A stretch of 64,000 nucleotides of DNA from an uncultured Kangiella sp. Lineage in GTDB: Bacteria; Pseudomonadota; Gammaproteobacteria; Enterobacterales; Kangiellaceae. The stretch covers positions 124,001 through 188,000 of the forward strand of contig CANNDL010000003.1 of assembly GCA_947503435.1 (NCBI GenBank), read 5' to 3'. Positions 1 through 8,702 of the stretch are shown here, one piece after another. Numbering within the stretch: position 1 is the stretch's first letter; each line of letters begins with the position of its first letter. Position numbers and translations under genes: made by a program. The notes beneath the pieces were generated by a model. That model was not told the origin of the DNA and did not search any database. It saw only the letters and a program-made list of their open reading frames with translations.

Positions 1-423
1 CGTCCTACTACTTCGATAAAACTATCATTGCGTTTACCACCAACAGCAGACAGTGAAGCTGCTACAAAAAGTCTAGAGACCATTCTGCTTGAAGATTCTC
101 CTTACAATGCCACAGTAACTTTCGAAGCTGATCAAGCCTCTGATGGTTGGAATGCACCTGATGTCCATCCATGGCTAGCTGACTCTTTGGAGAAAGGCTC
201 GCAAGCAGTTTATAACAAACCTGCAATGTATATGGGTGAAGGCGGTACTATTCCATTTATGGCGATGCTAGGAGAAAAATTTCCCCAGGCACAATTTATG
301 ATTACAGGCGTACTAGGACCAAACTCAAATGCTCATGGTCCCAATGAATTTTTGCATATTCCTTTTGCCAAGAAACTAACGACATGTGTTACTCAAGTCA
401 TAGTTGATCACTATAATCGATAA
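1..423 (+). CDS. M20-family metallopeptidase, C-terminal part (5' end outside window)
   Basis: The reading frame is open from base 1 and stops at 421-423, so only about the last 140 residues are present. Two marks of the M20 fold (carnosinase/succinyl-diaminopimelate desuccinylase type) are visible: a glycine-rich GEGGTIPF segment and, near the end, an AHGPNE segment whose histidine is normally the last metal ligand. Enzymes of this family hydrolyse dipeptides or N-acylated amino acids with two zinc ions; the substrate cannot be read from this fragment. The next gene starts 9 bases downstream on the same strand, so the two are probably cotranscribed. Confidence 0.85.
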   Translation, partial: RPTTSIKLSLRLPPTADSEAATKSLETILLEDSPYNATVTFEADQASDGWNAPDVHPWLADSLEKGSQAVYNKPAMYMGEGGTIPFMAMLGEKFPQAQFMITGVLGPNSNAHGPNEFLHIPFAKKLTTCVTQVIVDHYNR

Positions 424-432
424 AATTCCATT

Positions 433-1557
433 ATGAAAAAAGTCACTCAAGCCACTATTACTCCGCTAGCGTCTATTTTTGGAAGCGGTTTTTTAGTTAT
501 CATCCCGATTTTAGACAGCGTCGCCGGCCCTTACTCTTTTATTGCTATGGCGCTAGTTTGTTTAGTCGCATTTGGTGTAGGGATGGTTATTCGATACAAC
601 ATTAAGCATAACGAAGAGGCAATTGAGCAAGGAAGCGCTAAAAAAAGCACTTTATTAATGGAGAAGATTTCGGATATTGCTTTAGTCCCAGCTTATATAA
701 TCTCAGTGACACTTTATTTACGAATTTTATCATCGTACTTACTAGGTTTTTTCAATAATGATATAGAGCTGTACGAACAATACATAACGACAGGCATCAT
801 TTTATTTATTCTAACTATAGGGCTTATCAAAGGCTTGAAAGCATTAGAGGGTTTGGAGAAGTGGGCTCTAGGTGTCACTCTATTCATCATTACCTTAGTA
901 TTATTTTGCTTTGCATTTTATGACTTACAAACTTGGCAAGCTGACAGTCTTACTTTTTCAGAGATACCAAAAAGGAGTTGGTGGGAAATTGCTACCATTT
1001 TGGGAGGGACTCTGATTGTAGTGCAAGGTTTTGAAACTAGTCGTTATTTAGGACACAAATATACTACTGAAGATAGAATACGCTCTTCTAGAAATTCTCA
1101 GCTAATCTCTACAGCAATTTATCTATTATTTGTATTGTTAGCGACGCCTTTAACTCACTTTCTGACAGGGGAATTTAGCGACAATGCTTTAATTGATTTA
1201 GCCAAAGTAACTGCTTTTTGGTTACCGATTCCATTAGTTTTAGCCGCGATATTTAGTCAGTTTAGTGCCGCGGTAGCTGATACTTTTGGTGCCAGTGGCA
1301 ATATGCAAGAATTTACACATGATAAGCTTAGTGAAAAACTAAGTTACCTCATTATTTGTGGTTTCGCGATTCTGCTGTGTTGGGCGGCAAATACCAGTCA
1401 AATCTTAGCCCTTGCTTCTCGTGCTTTTGCATTTTATTACATGATGCAGTGCCTAGTGGCATTAACCAACTGCAATAGCATAGCCAAGAAATCATTGTTT
1501 AGCTCGCTTGCATTGGTACTATTATTTATTACTATTTTCGCAGTTCCAGCAGGTTAA
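433..1557 (+). CDS. Polytopic membrane protein, APC-like transporter fold
   Basis: A 374-residue protein with about ten to eleven hydrophobic segments. The N-terminus (TPLASIFGSGFLVIIPIL) has the unwound-helix glycine pattern seen in TM1 of amino-acid/polyamine/organocation carriers, and a second such motif (TFGASGN) occurs near residue 290. I do not recognise a characterised family, and the substrate is unknown. It lies 9 bases after the M20 peptidase and 2 bases before a DUF202 gene, so a link to uptake of amino acids or dipeptides is reasonable but is inference. Confidence 0.7.
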   Translation: MKKVTQATITPLASIFGSGFLVIIPILDSVAGPYSFIAMALVCLVAFGVGMVIRYNIKHNEEAIEQGSAKKSTLLMEKISDIALVPAYIISVTLYLRILSSYLLGFFNNDIELYEQYITTGIILFILTIGLIKGLKALEGLEKWALGVTLFIITLVLFCFAFYDLQTWQADSLTFSEIPKRSWWEIATILGGTLIVVQGFETSRYLGHKYTTEDRIRSSRNSQLISTAIYLLFVLLATPLTHFLTGEFSDNALIDLAKVTAFWLPIPLVLAAIFSQFSAAVADTFGASGNMQEFTHDKLSEKLSYLIICGFAILLCWAANTSQILALASRAFAFYYMMQCLVALTNCNSIAKKSLFSSLALVLLFITIFAVPAG

Positions 1558-1559
1558 AT

Positions 1560-1835
1560 ATGGACAAAATTCCGGTTGATACCTTTAAATTGGCTATTTT
1601 AAGAACGCGTTTATCCAATACTCGTACGTTACTGGCCTACATCAAAACGGCCATTGGGTTATTTTTAGCGTCTTTTGGTTTGCTCAAATTTGTGGATGAT
1701 TATCCAATTTTAGATTACGTGGGCTGGTTATTAGGAGTTAGCTCTATTTTGGTGGTTGCTTATGGCTACTGGAATTTCTTTAGGATAAAAGCTTTTATTA
1801 ATGATGAGGAGTCACAAGTAACTCCTCGTCACTGA
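1560..1835 (+). CDS. DUF202 (YidH-like) small membrane protein
   Basis: A 91-residue protein that begins with the family hallmark of a short polar N-terminus followed by LSNTRTLLAYIKTAIGLF, where the first membrane helix is preceded by an Arg-Thr-Leu-Leu-Ala-Tyr element; a second helix lies near residues 55-75. DUF202 proteins are small inner-membrane proteins of unknown function. The start codon lies 2 bases after the stop of the upstream transporter-like gene, which argues for translational coupling. It ends 5 bases before the convergent pldA gene, leaving no room for a separate terminator. Confidence 0.8.
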   Translation: MDKIPVDTFKLAILRTRLSNTRTLLAYIKTAIGLFLASFGLLKFVDDYPILDYVGWLLGVSSILVVAYGYWNFFRIKAFINDEESQVTPRH

Positions 1836-1840
1836 AAATA

Positions 1841-2890
1841 TTATAACCAGTCGGTTAAGACAAAGCCAACGCCTAGGCGATTTGTACGGCGATTATAATC
1901 AATTAAGCTTTCGCCATAACCGTTAAAATACTGCACATAACCCCGTAACTTTCCTTTTTCGTCCAACGGGAATGTCCAATCAAATTGCATCGCGCCTTTA
2001 TTATCACTGCGTAAATTATTACGTAATAAAATACCGAAGTTATGATCATCCCATTGATAACGTGTTTGCAGTTCAAAATAACCCATATAATCATCAATAT
2101 CAGGATTATCATCTCCTTCTGGATCTAAGGGGTTCTCTTTTTGTTTTTCAGGAATTCGCCACCAAGGTTTAAATGCCAATACCCAGCGGTCTTTTTCAAA
2201 AGCCCATTCAGTATATATTCGATTCCAACTACGAGAACTTAAACCGCTACGACCATTAGATTGATGCTCAACACCCGCAGAAAAAGCAGGGATTTGCCAT
2301 CCACCTAATTTCCAATCTGTAGACCATGCGGCAAAGATTTCGGGCTGATGATTGGTTTCCCGAAAAGGACTGGAAACCTCAGAGTTAAAAGCTTGCCAAT
2401 AAGATTGGCCGGTATATGCAAAGAACAAAGCACTATTTTTACCAAAAGGCGCTTCCCAGAATGGGGTTTTAAAACTTACCTGGAATTTAATCTCAACATT
2501 ATCAATTTCTCGCTCATCCCCTGCCAGATCAAAACCTTCATCATTAGGACTATTATTAAAGGTTACCGGCAAAATGTAATTAGGCTTATGCGGTAAAATC
2601 GCAAAACGATTATTTCGCGCTCGATACTCCTGACGCAGTCGGTCTTTAACCAGAGTGGACTCATCTTCCATATCCTCAGCTTTAGCACTGTCTTTAACCA
2701 CTAATACATCATCAGTTTGCTCTTTCTCTACCGTGAGTTCTTGCTGACACATTGCTTTAAGCTGGCCAATGGTCATATCGTCACTAGCCGTTGCCATTTT
2801 CTTTATCAGGCAAGTTTCCAACTGCTCTGACGCTTGCAACACGCTAGCTGGGAATGTCATTACTAATACCAATACGATTAAGCGGCTCAT
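1841..2890 (-). CDS. pldA: Outer-membrane phospholipase A1 (OMPLA)
   Basis: Dimeric outer-membrane beta-barrel lipase that hydrolyses phospholipids misplaced to the outer leaflet. The catalytic signature HQSNGRSGLSSRSWNR is intact: His209, Ser211 and Asn223 keep the spacing of E. coli His142/Ser144/Asn156. The start at 2890 gives a clean signal peptide (MSRLIVLVLVMTFPASVLQA) and has an AGGAAA ribosome-binding site; the frame is open to 2962 but that would add 24 residues before the signal peptide. The mature N-terminus carries roughly 65 extra acidic/polar residues before the barrel compared with the E. coli enzyme, including two cysteines that may form a disulphide. The protein ends in an aromatic barrel strand (FVLTDWL). 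Confidence 0.93.
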   Translation of the reverse strand: MSRLIVLVLVMTFPASVLQASEQLETCLIKKMATASDDMTIGQLKAMCQQELTVEKEQTDDVLVVKDSAKAEDMEDESTLVKDRLRQEYRARNNRFAILPHKPNYILPVTFNNSPNDEGFDLAGDEREIDNVEIKFQVSFKTPFWEAPFGKNSALFFAYTGQSYWQAFNSEVSSPFRETNHQPEIFAAWSTDWKLGGWQIPAFSAGVEHQSNGRSGLSSRSWNRIYTEWAFEKDRWVLAFKPWWRIPEKQKENPLDPEGDDNPDIDDYMGYFELQTRYQWDDHNFGILLRNNLRSDNKGAMQFDWTFPLDEKGKLRGYVQYFNGYGESLIDYNRRTNRLGVGFVLTDWL

Positions 2891-2962
2891 TTTAGTTTCC
2901 TGCTGAAAAATTAAGCGAATTGTAACAGATAACAATTTAGTAAAGCCATGAATGCCGACCAT

Positions 2963-2988
2963 TAAAAAAGGGGCCTAAGCCCCTTTTT
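2963..2988 (-). terminator. Intrinsic terminator of the M16 protease gene
   Basis: A GGGGC/GCCCC stem with a 4-base loop, flanked by A and T runs. Read on the minus strand it ends in a run of T and lies 15 bases beyond the protease stop codon. It separates that gene from pldA. Confidence 0.85.
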
Positions 2989-3002
2989 CAACTATTTTAC
3001 AA

Positions 3003-5891
3003 TTACTTTACTGGTTTGCCATTGGCATCCAATTCGATAATTTCATAATCAAGTTCTTTCAAGCCAGGTAAAATCGACTTCTTATCACCAACTACAACCA
3101 CAATCATCTCATCACGATTTAAGTGTTTAGCCGCTAATTCATTTAGCTCTTCTAACTCAATATCAGCAAGAATATCATTTTGATCTTCGATGTAATCATC
3201 ATCCAAATCATAGGTTAAGATTCGTGATAATAAGCCAAGTTTTTGCGAAGGAGTTTCATAACGACGTGCGTCACTTTGACCTAAAGAGTTTTTCATAAAT
3301 TCTAACTCAGAACCCGTCATACCTGATGCTTGGTATTTGTCCATTTCTTTAAAAAACTCAATTAAAGATTTATCAGTAGCATCAGAACGAACACCAGCAC
3401 TTGCTGTGTAAGCACCATGATCGCTAGTACCTCTGAACCCTGAACGGGCGCCATAGGTATAACCTTTATCTTCACGTAAATTAATATTGATCCGAGAGTT
3501 AAAAGCTCCACCTAAGTTATAGTTCATCAGACCAGAACGATAATATTCACCATCAGCATCATATGCCATTGCACGTTTACCGATACGAATTTCTGATTGA
3601 GCTGCACCCGGCTTATCCACCAAATAGATAGCCTTTTTTAAGGTTGGGAATGGCTTTAATGGAGCTTTTGCCACCTCACCACCTTGCCAAGCCGCAAAAC
3701 GTTTTAATTTAGAAACCACTGAATCTTCAGACAAGTCAGATACTACAACTACATTGGATACTTGTGGTGAGTATTGTGTACTATAGAAGTTTTTAACGTC
3801 ATCTAAAGTTATATTAGCAACAGAATCCAAAGTGCCACCTGTAGGCTCACCAAATGCGTTCTCACCATATAATAATTTAGCATACACATTTGAAGCTACT
3901 GAAGAAGCTTGTTTCTGTGAAAACTTAATACCTTCTATTGCCTGATCTTTAATACGCTTGAAATCTTTCTCATCAAACTTAGGCGTTAATAATTTTTCAG
4001 CAGCAATCCAAAGGGTTCTGTCTAAATTCTCTGTTAATGATGAAACTGTCATGGTGGTGTAGTTTTCACCAGCAGAAAAGCTAATAGAACTGCCTAACTT
4101 TTGCAGCATGTTACTCAAGTCTTCACTGGAATAACTGTCAGTAGCTTCATTCATCATTGATGCCGTCATCGAAGCTAAACCAACTTTAGCAAGCGGATCA
4201 TTGCGGTGACCATTCTCAATTCTAAAACTAATTGCAGTAGTTGGCGTTTCGCTATTGTTGGCACCTAAAACTTCAATTCCATTGGCTAATTCAGTACTCC
4301 AAATAGAAGGTAAAGTAATCGATGGGTTTTCACCAGAACCAGGTTTTTGGCTGCGATCAAAATTATCTTTAGCAATACGCAAATTCAAGTCAGAAGAATC
4401 GTTTGATTCAGGAATCGTACGATCTTTAATTTTGAAGGTATCTTTTTTTGCAACTAACTCAGGTTTTCCGTTAGGCACAATGCTCATGACTACTGCAGAT
4501 TTGTTCTTCAAATATTTATTATAAACACGCATAACATCTTCTTTAGTCACGTTTTGATAACGAGCTAATTCTTCAGCGATACGGTTTGGGTTAGCTTCAA
4601 AAGTTTGATTCGCTGCTAACTGGGAAACTTTTCCTGAAACGCTTTGTAAACCGTAAATCAATTGAGATTTCATACCTGCTTTAACACGGTCTAAATCATC
4701 TTGCTGTACACCACGTTGCTCAAACTCTTTAAAAGTATTGCGCATAATGTTTTCTAAATCTGCTAGAGATTGTCCTTTCGCAGGATTTGGAAGTGCATAC
4801 AAAGTAAACTGACAAGCAAGCTCCTGACAAGGGTGACTAACGCCAGATTGAACTGTTAAGCCTTTCTTATCTAGATTTTTATAGAATAAAGAGGTACGGC
4901 CCTGACCAAGAATAGATGATAAAACATCTAGCGGAGCTTCATCTTCACTACGGCCATAAGTAGTTGGGAAAGACATATAAATCAATGGCAAAGAAACATT
5001 GTCTTCCATTGAAATATAACGATCTTTATCAAGAGTGACCGTTTGCGGGGCTGGGTCTTTAACTTCCGGACCTTTTGGGATAGAGCCGAAATATTTATTA
5101 ACCATTGCCAATGCTTCAGTTTCATTGAACTTGCCGCCAATGGTTAAAGTCGCGTTATTCGGACCATACCAGCGTAGGAAGAATTTTTTCAAATCATTCA
5201 AATCGGCACGATTTAAGTCATCCATAAAGCCGATTACTGGCCATGAGTAAGGATGCCCTTCTGGATATAAAGCTTGTGCTACACGTTCACTCAAACGACC
5301 ATAAGGACGATTATCAACGCGTTGACCACGTTCATTCTTAACCGTTTCGCGCTGAACTTCGAATTTTTCTTGAGTTACAGCATCTAACAAGAAGCCCATG
5401 CGGTCAGCCTCTAGCCACAACATTTTTTCTAATTGGTTTGAAGGAACAGTCTCAAAATAGTTGGTACGATCACTATTAGTTGTACCGTTTAAGGTACCAC
5501 CTGCTTCTGTGATAATTTTAAAATGCTCTTCATCCGCAACATTTTCTGAACCTTGGAACATCATGTGCTCAAAGAAGTGAGCAAAACCAGATTTACCGAT
5601 ATCTTCGCGACCAGAACCCACATGATAAGTGACATCCACGTGCACTAATGGATCACTGTTATCTTCATGTAAAATAACGGTTAATCCATTATCTAAAACA
5701 TACTTCTTATATGGAATCACTAAGTCGCCGTTAATTTTGGCAACTTCTTCTACTAGGTTTACCCCTTTTAGCTCACCTGTACCCATTTCTGCAACGGGTG
5801 CAGAGGAACAGGCGACCAAACCTGTCAATGCAGTTGCTACAGCAATCGCAGCTACTTTTGGCAACTTTAAGCTTTTCTTTTGTTTGCTCAT
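3003..5891 (-). CDS. M16-family zinc protease, predicted lipoprotein
   Basis: A 962-residue insulinase-type protease made of two tandem M16 units. The inverted zinc motif HFFEH is at residues 105-109, with the third ligand expected near Glu185 in the VKNERGQ segment. The second half (from about residue 530) resembles the inactive partner unit and lacks this motif. A basic N-terminus, hydrophobic stretch and lipobox LVAC (Cys28) followed by Ser predict an outer-membrane lipoprotein facing the periplasm. Family members degrade peptides in a closed chamber; the physiological substrate is unknown. It is monocistronic, with its own terminator downstream. Confidence 0.9.
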   Translation of the reverse strand: MSKQKKSLKLPKVAAIAVATALTGLVACSSAPVAEMGTGELKGVNLVEEVAKINGDLVIPYKKYVLDNGLTVILHEDNSDPLVHVDVTYHVGSGREDIGKSGFAHFFEHMMFQGSENVADEEHFKIITEAGGTLNGTTNSDRTNYFETVPSNQLEKMLWLEADRMGFLLDAVTQEKFEVQRETVKNERGQRVDNRPYGRLSERVAQALYPEGHPYSWPVIGFMDDLNRADLNDLKKFFLRWYGPNNATLTIGGKFNETEALAMVNKYFGSIPKGPEVKDPAPQTVTLDKDRYISMEDNVSLPLIYMSFPTTYGRSEDEAPLDVLSSILGQGRTSLFYKNLDKKGLTVQSGVSHPCQELACQFTLYALPNPAKGQSLADLENIMRNTFKEFEQRGVQQDDLDRVKAGMKSQLIYGLQSVSGKVSQLAANQTFEANPNRIAEELARYQNVTKEDVMRVYNKYLKNKSAVVMSIVPNGKPELVAKKDTFKIKDRTIPESNDSSDLNLRIAKDNFDRSQKPGSGENPSITLPSIWSTELANGIEVLGANNSETPTTAISFRIENGHRNDPLAKVGLASMTASMMNEATDSYSSEDLSNMLQKLGSSISFSAGENYTTMTVSSLTENLDRTLWIAAEKLLTPKFDEKDFKRIKDQAIEGIKFSQKQASSVASNVYAKLLYGENAFGEPTGGTLDSVANITLDDVKNFYSTQYSPQVSNVVVVSDLSEDSVVSKLKRFAAWQGGEVAKAPLKPFPTLKKAIYLVDKPGAAQSEIRIGKRAMAYDADGEYYRSGLMNYNLGGAFNSRININLREDKGYTYGARSGFRGTSDHGAYTASAGVRSDATDKSLIEFFKEMDKYQASGMTGSELEFMKNSLGQSDARRYETPSQKLGLLSRILTYDLDDDYIEDQNDILADIELEELNELAAKHLNRDEMIVVVVGDKKSILPGLKELDYEIIELDANGKPVK

Positions 5892-5971
5892 GATTAGTCC
5901 TAAGTTAAAAATTTCGCACTTATTATACGTTTTTCAATCGTTAAAACAGTGCATAGTTTCAAGTTCAAAAA

Positions 5972-5995
5972 TAAAAAAGCCACCAACAGGTGGCT
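5972..5995 (-). terminator. Intrinsic terminator of the SRPBCC gene
   Basis: Perfect 7-bp stem AGCCACC/GGTGGCT with a 4-base loop at 5978-5995. On the minus strand a run of six T follows. It lies just past the stop codon at 6013. Confidence 0.85.
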
Positions 5996-6012
5996 CTAGT
6001 AAAATATAAAGT

Positions 6013-6549
6013 TTAGTTCTCTACTTTTTCTTTCAATGCTTGCAGCCCTTCTTCATATTTTGGTCCTAACATACCATCCATCATTAAACCAAAATAACGA
6101 CCTAAGATGTTATTACCAAAATCAGCATCAAAACCCCAAGTCACTCGTGTTTGGGTATATGTCACTTCTTCAATAGTAAAGTCAGCGTATCCAGGATTTG
6201 GGTCATCGCCAAAAAATAACTCGGTTTTTACAAAAGCCGGATACTGGCTTTCAACAATCTCTTGCGCGCCTTTACCAACATTAGGATCTTCACTAGACCA
6301 AGACATTTTATTGCCTTTTCCAGCCTCTGGACCAGAATACTGGTAGTTGGCATTCGGATCTAATTTAAACCAAGGTGACCAAGTATTAAAATTTTGCATA
6401 CTATTAATCTGGGTAAAAACCGCATCTCGATCACCGTCGATAACAATAGAACGCTCAACATGTACTTTCTGTGGCAAAAAGAACCCTACCACAGCTAAAA
6501 CGATTAAAAGAGTCACTAAAATGATTAACAACCACTTTAAAAACTTCAT
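6013..6549 (-). CDS. Membrane-anchored SRPBCC (polyketide cyclase/dehydrase-like) protein
   Basis: 178 residues: a single N-terminal transmembrane helix (about residues 4-26) followed by a START/SRPBCC domain. The typical entry VERSIVIDGDRDAVFTQINSMQNFNTWSPW is split over the first strand and helix. The fold makes a deep hydrophobic cavity that binds lipids or other small ligands; no catalytic residue can be assigned. The gene stands alone between terminators. Confidence 0.8.
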   Translation of the reverse strand: MKFLKWLLIILVTLLIVLAVVGFFLPQKVHVERSIVIDGDRDAVFTQINSMQNFNTWSPWFKLDPNANYQYSGPEAGKGNKMSWSSEDPNVGKGAQEIVESQYPAFVKTELFFGDDPNPGYADFTIEEVTYTQTRVTWGFDADFGNNILGRYFGLMMDGMLGPKYEEGLQALKEKVEN

Positions 6550-6735
6550 ACAACCCCCTAAAGTTGTTTACTTTCAATAACTTATTCTAAGACTTGATTA
6601 AAAACTTATCAAATAGTGACAATATTGGAATACCGAAAAAATCATGTTTAAAGGTTAAAAATTACATAAATAGTAACAAATAATCTTATTTATCAAGAAG
6701 TTAACTCTAATGCACGATTAATTATTTGTAACAAA

Positions 6736-7722
6736 TTAACTCCAACAAAGCTTAGATACATTCATCAAATACTCTTCTAGTTCAAGGGATAGAAGTTTTG
6801 GATGCACATCAAAACCATAAAACTCACGTTGCTCAATCCATTTTTGTTCAAGAGACTGGTACTTTAAATTTGCCAATTCATTCAATGCCTTAATCTCACT
6901 ACTTTTTTCTTCAGAGTTAAAATCTGGTTTCCAATTTTTATAATGTTTTTGAATATGCTCGTCATAATAGTTCTTAGCATTCTTTGCGAACATTAGACGA
7001 AAAGGTTCATCTGACTTATGAACAAAACTTAATAAGCGATTATAAGCAATTAGATCCGCCATCATCCTTCTAATTTTTCCGTCAGAATCTGGTTCAGTTC
7101 GAATCAACTGCCTAGTCGCTAAATCGCTATTCATTTGCAAACTCAAAAAAGCTCCCAGCTTGCCTCGAACTCCAGCACGAAATAAAAAATCACGGCCTAT
7201 GGTTAACTTGATTAAATCAACTTTATGCGTTTCAATTTCTTCCTTAGAAGGGCTATTTCGGACAGCTTTGGGGCCATAAAAATCTTTGCCATAAATAGCT
7301 TTAACTGACATACCATCGCCTAAAAAGAATAGCGCTTCCCTGTCACCACCGTTCGCTAATGCTTTGATACTTATCATATCCATATTGGTGAAAACACTAG
7401 TATTTGCCGTATCTTCTTCGCTCATGAAAATTTCTGCAATAATGGCATTGAATGCTTCTTCTTGTATAGGGTGTTTTTCTCTGAATTCATTGCATGATGA
7501 CTCTGTTACAACCGAAGGTGCATCATCTAAGCTAGATCCAGCTTGATGTTTCTTTTCCTTCAAACTCTCCTTTTTTGCTTCCTTTTGTGTCTCAACTTTT
7601 AATGTAGGATCAATTGCTGTAGAACCAAATCTATTATCTTGAATAACAGGCTGGCCTAAATAGAAGTAGACGATTAATAGTAACGCCACCACGGTGACAA
7701 CAATAGCAACCTTAGATTTCAT
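6736..7722 (-). CDS. Unknown exported/anchored protein, paralogue of the next gene
   Basis: 328 residues from the ATG at 7722, which has an AAGGAAC ribosome-binding site 11 bases after the upstream stop. The frame is open to 7752, but that would overlap the upstream gene and disrupt the N-terminal hydrophobic segment (about residues 5-22). I do not recognise a named family. It is a clear tandem paralogue of 7734-8702: both have a short N-terminal membrane segment, a conserved PSKEEIETHKVDL-type motif followed by F(L/I)F(R/Q)A..GK, a final block starting (Q/E)KWI..R, and both end in KLCW. It is probably the last gene of the dusA transcript. Confidence 0.65.
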   Translation of the reverse strand: MKSKVAIVVTVVALLLIVYFYLGQPVIQDNRFGSTAIDPTLKVETQKEAKKESLKEKKHQAGSSLDDAPSVVTESSCNEFREKHPIQEEAFNAIIAEIFMSEEDTANTSVFTNMDMISIKALANGGDREALFFLGDGMSVKAIYGKDFYGPKAVRNSPSKEEIETHKVDLIKLTIGRDFLFRAGVRGKLGAFLSLQMNSDLATRQLIRTEPDSDGKIRRMMADLIAYNRLLSFVHKSDEPFRLMFAKNAKNYYDEHIQKHYKNWKPDFNSEEKSSEIKALNELANLKYQSLEQKWIEQREFYGFDVHPKLLSLELEEYLMNVSKLCWS

Positions 7723-7733
7723 GCTATTGTTCC

Positions 7734-8702
7734 TTAATAGTCGGGCCAGCAAAGTTTATCTGCATATTTATAAAATTCTGCAAACTCTTCATTGTATTGT
7801 TCAGGATAAATTTCTTCTCCATTATAATTTCTCTCGTGTATCCACTTTTCCAAATATTTATTATAGAAATCGTCCGATAGAGCTTTGATCAACTCTTTTT
7901 CTTTTTGGACTTCCTCTGGCGCCATATCTTTAAAATGCGACTTAGCAAGCCAATCCATTTCGTTGATTATGCCTAATGAATGTAATTCAAGTAGAAATGG
8001 ATCCTTCTTATAGATTTCAGAAATAAGCTTTGATATTGATGAATGCTGAGCAATTAGCTCTCTGATTTGTTCTTTATTATCATTTCCTAGCTTGGTCAAC
8101 TTCCTAAGAATCATAATTTTAATATTTCTTAATTCCAACCATGCCATCGGCTTACCTTTTATAGCCGCTTGAAATATAAAGTTTTCGCCCTTTTTAACTA
8201 ATTCAAGATCAAGTTTATGCTCCTTGATTTGCTGATTTGAAGGACGGTTTTCAAAAAAATCAGGCCTAAATATAGTAAAGCCAGACAGTCCTTTCCAAAC
8301 CAAATTGGAACCATGATAAAACATTCCATTCGTGTCGTTAGAATGTGCCAATGAAATCAAATTTTCTTTTGGCATAGTGGAGTAAGGCCCAGAAGATGCG
8401 GCTTCTAAAGCAACGAGTTCCATTTCTTCTACAAATCTATCCCATTGATATTGGCACGAAGGACATAATTCCATAATTTCCACACACGTTTTTGCATGTG
8501 CAAATTTATTCGCTAGTTGAGGAGTTTGAATTTTAGTTATTATTTCAGATATGCCATTTTCTAATTGAGGGCTTTTAACTGAAGTTTCATTTACTAGAGG
8601 AGAAGGACTAGATAAGTCCCTTAATTTACCTGCTTGCCAAAGGTAAACGCATATTAAAGCTATTACGATGGTCAACGACAGTAAAGCCACTCCTTTCTTC
8701 AC
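7734..8702 (-). CDS. Unknown exported/anchored protein, tandem paralogue
   Basis: 322 residues, N-terminal hydrophobic segment (about 5-21), then a soluble, presumably periplasmic, mostly helical domain. Start is GTG, overlapping the dusA stop in a GTGA arrangement with GGAG 8 bases upstream, so it is translationally coupled to dusA. A CxxC-like MELCPSCQY motif near residue 77 and the final KLCWPDY are notable cysteines; the terminal KLCW is shared with the paralogue and the CPSC motif is not. Function unknown. Confidence 0.65.
   Translation of the reverse strand: MKKGVALLSLTIVIALICVYLWQAGKLRDLSSPSPLVNETSVKSPQLENGISEIITKIQTPQLANKFAHAKTCVEIMELCPSCQYQWDRFVEEMELVALEAASSGPYSTMPKENLISLAHSNDTNGMFYHGSNLVWKGLSGFTIFRPDFFENRPSNQQIKEHKLDLELVKKGENFIFQAAIKGKPMAWLELRNIKIMILRKLTKLGNDNKEQIRELIAQHSSISKLISEIYKKDPFLLELHSLGIINEMDWLAKSHFKDMAPEEVQKEKELIKALSDDFYNKYLEKWIHERNYNGEEIYPEQYNEEFAEFYKYADKLCWPDY

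Noticed and set aside
5629-6009. 126-codon plus-strand frame over the M16 protease start
   Set aside because: Opposite the protease N-terminus and its terminator; composition follows the antisense codons.
6676-6729. ACAAATAAT/ATTATTTGT dyad before the 6736 stop
   Set aside because: Stem is AT-only with a 36-base loop and no T run; too weak to call a terminator.
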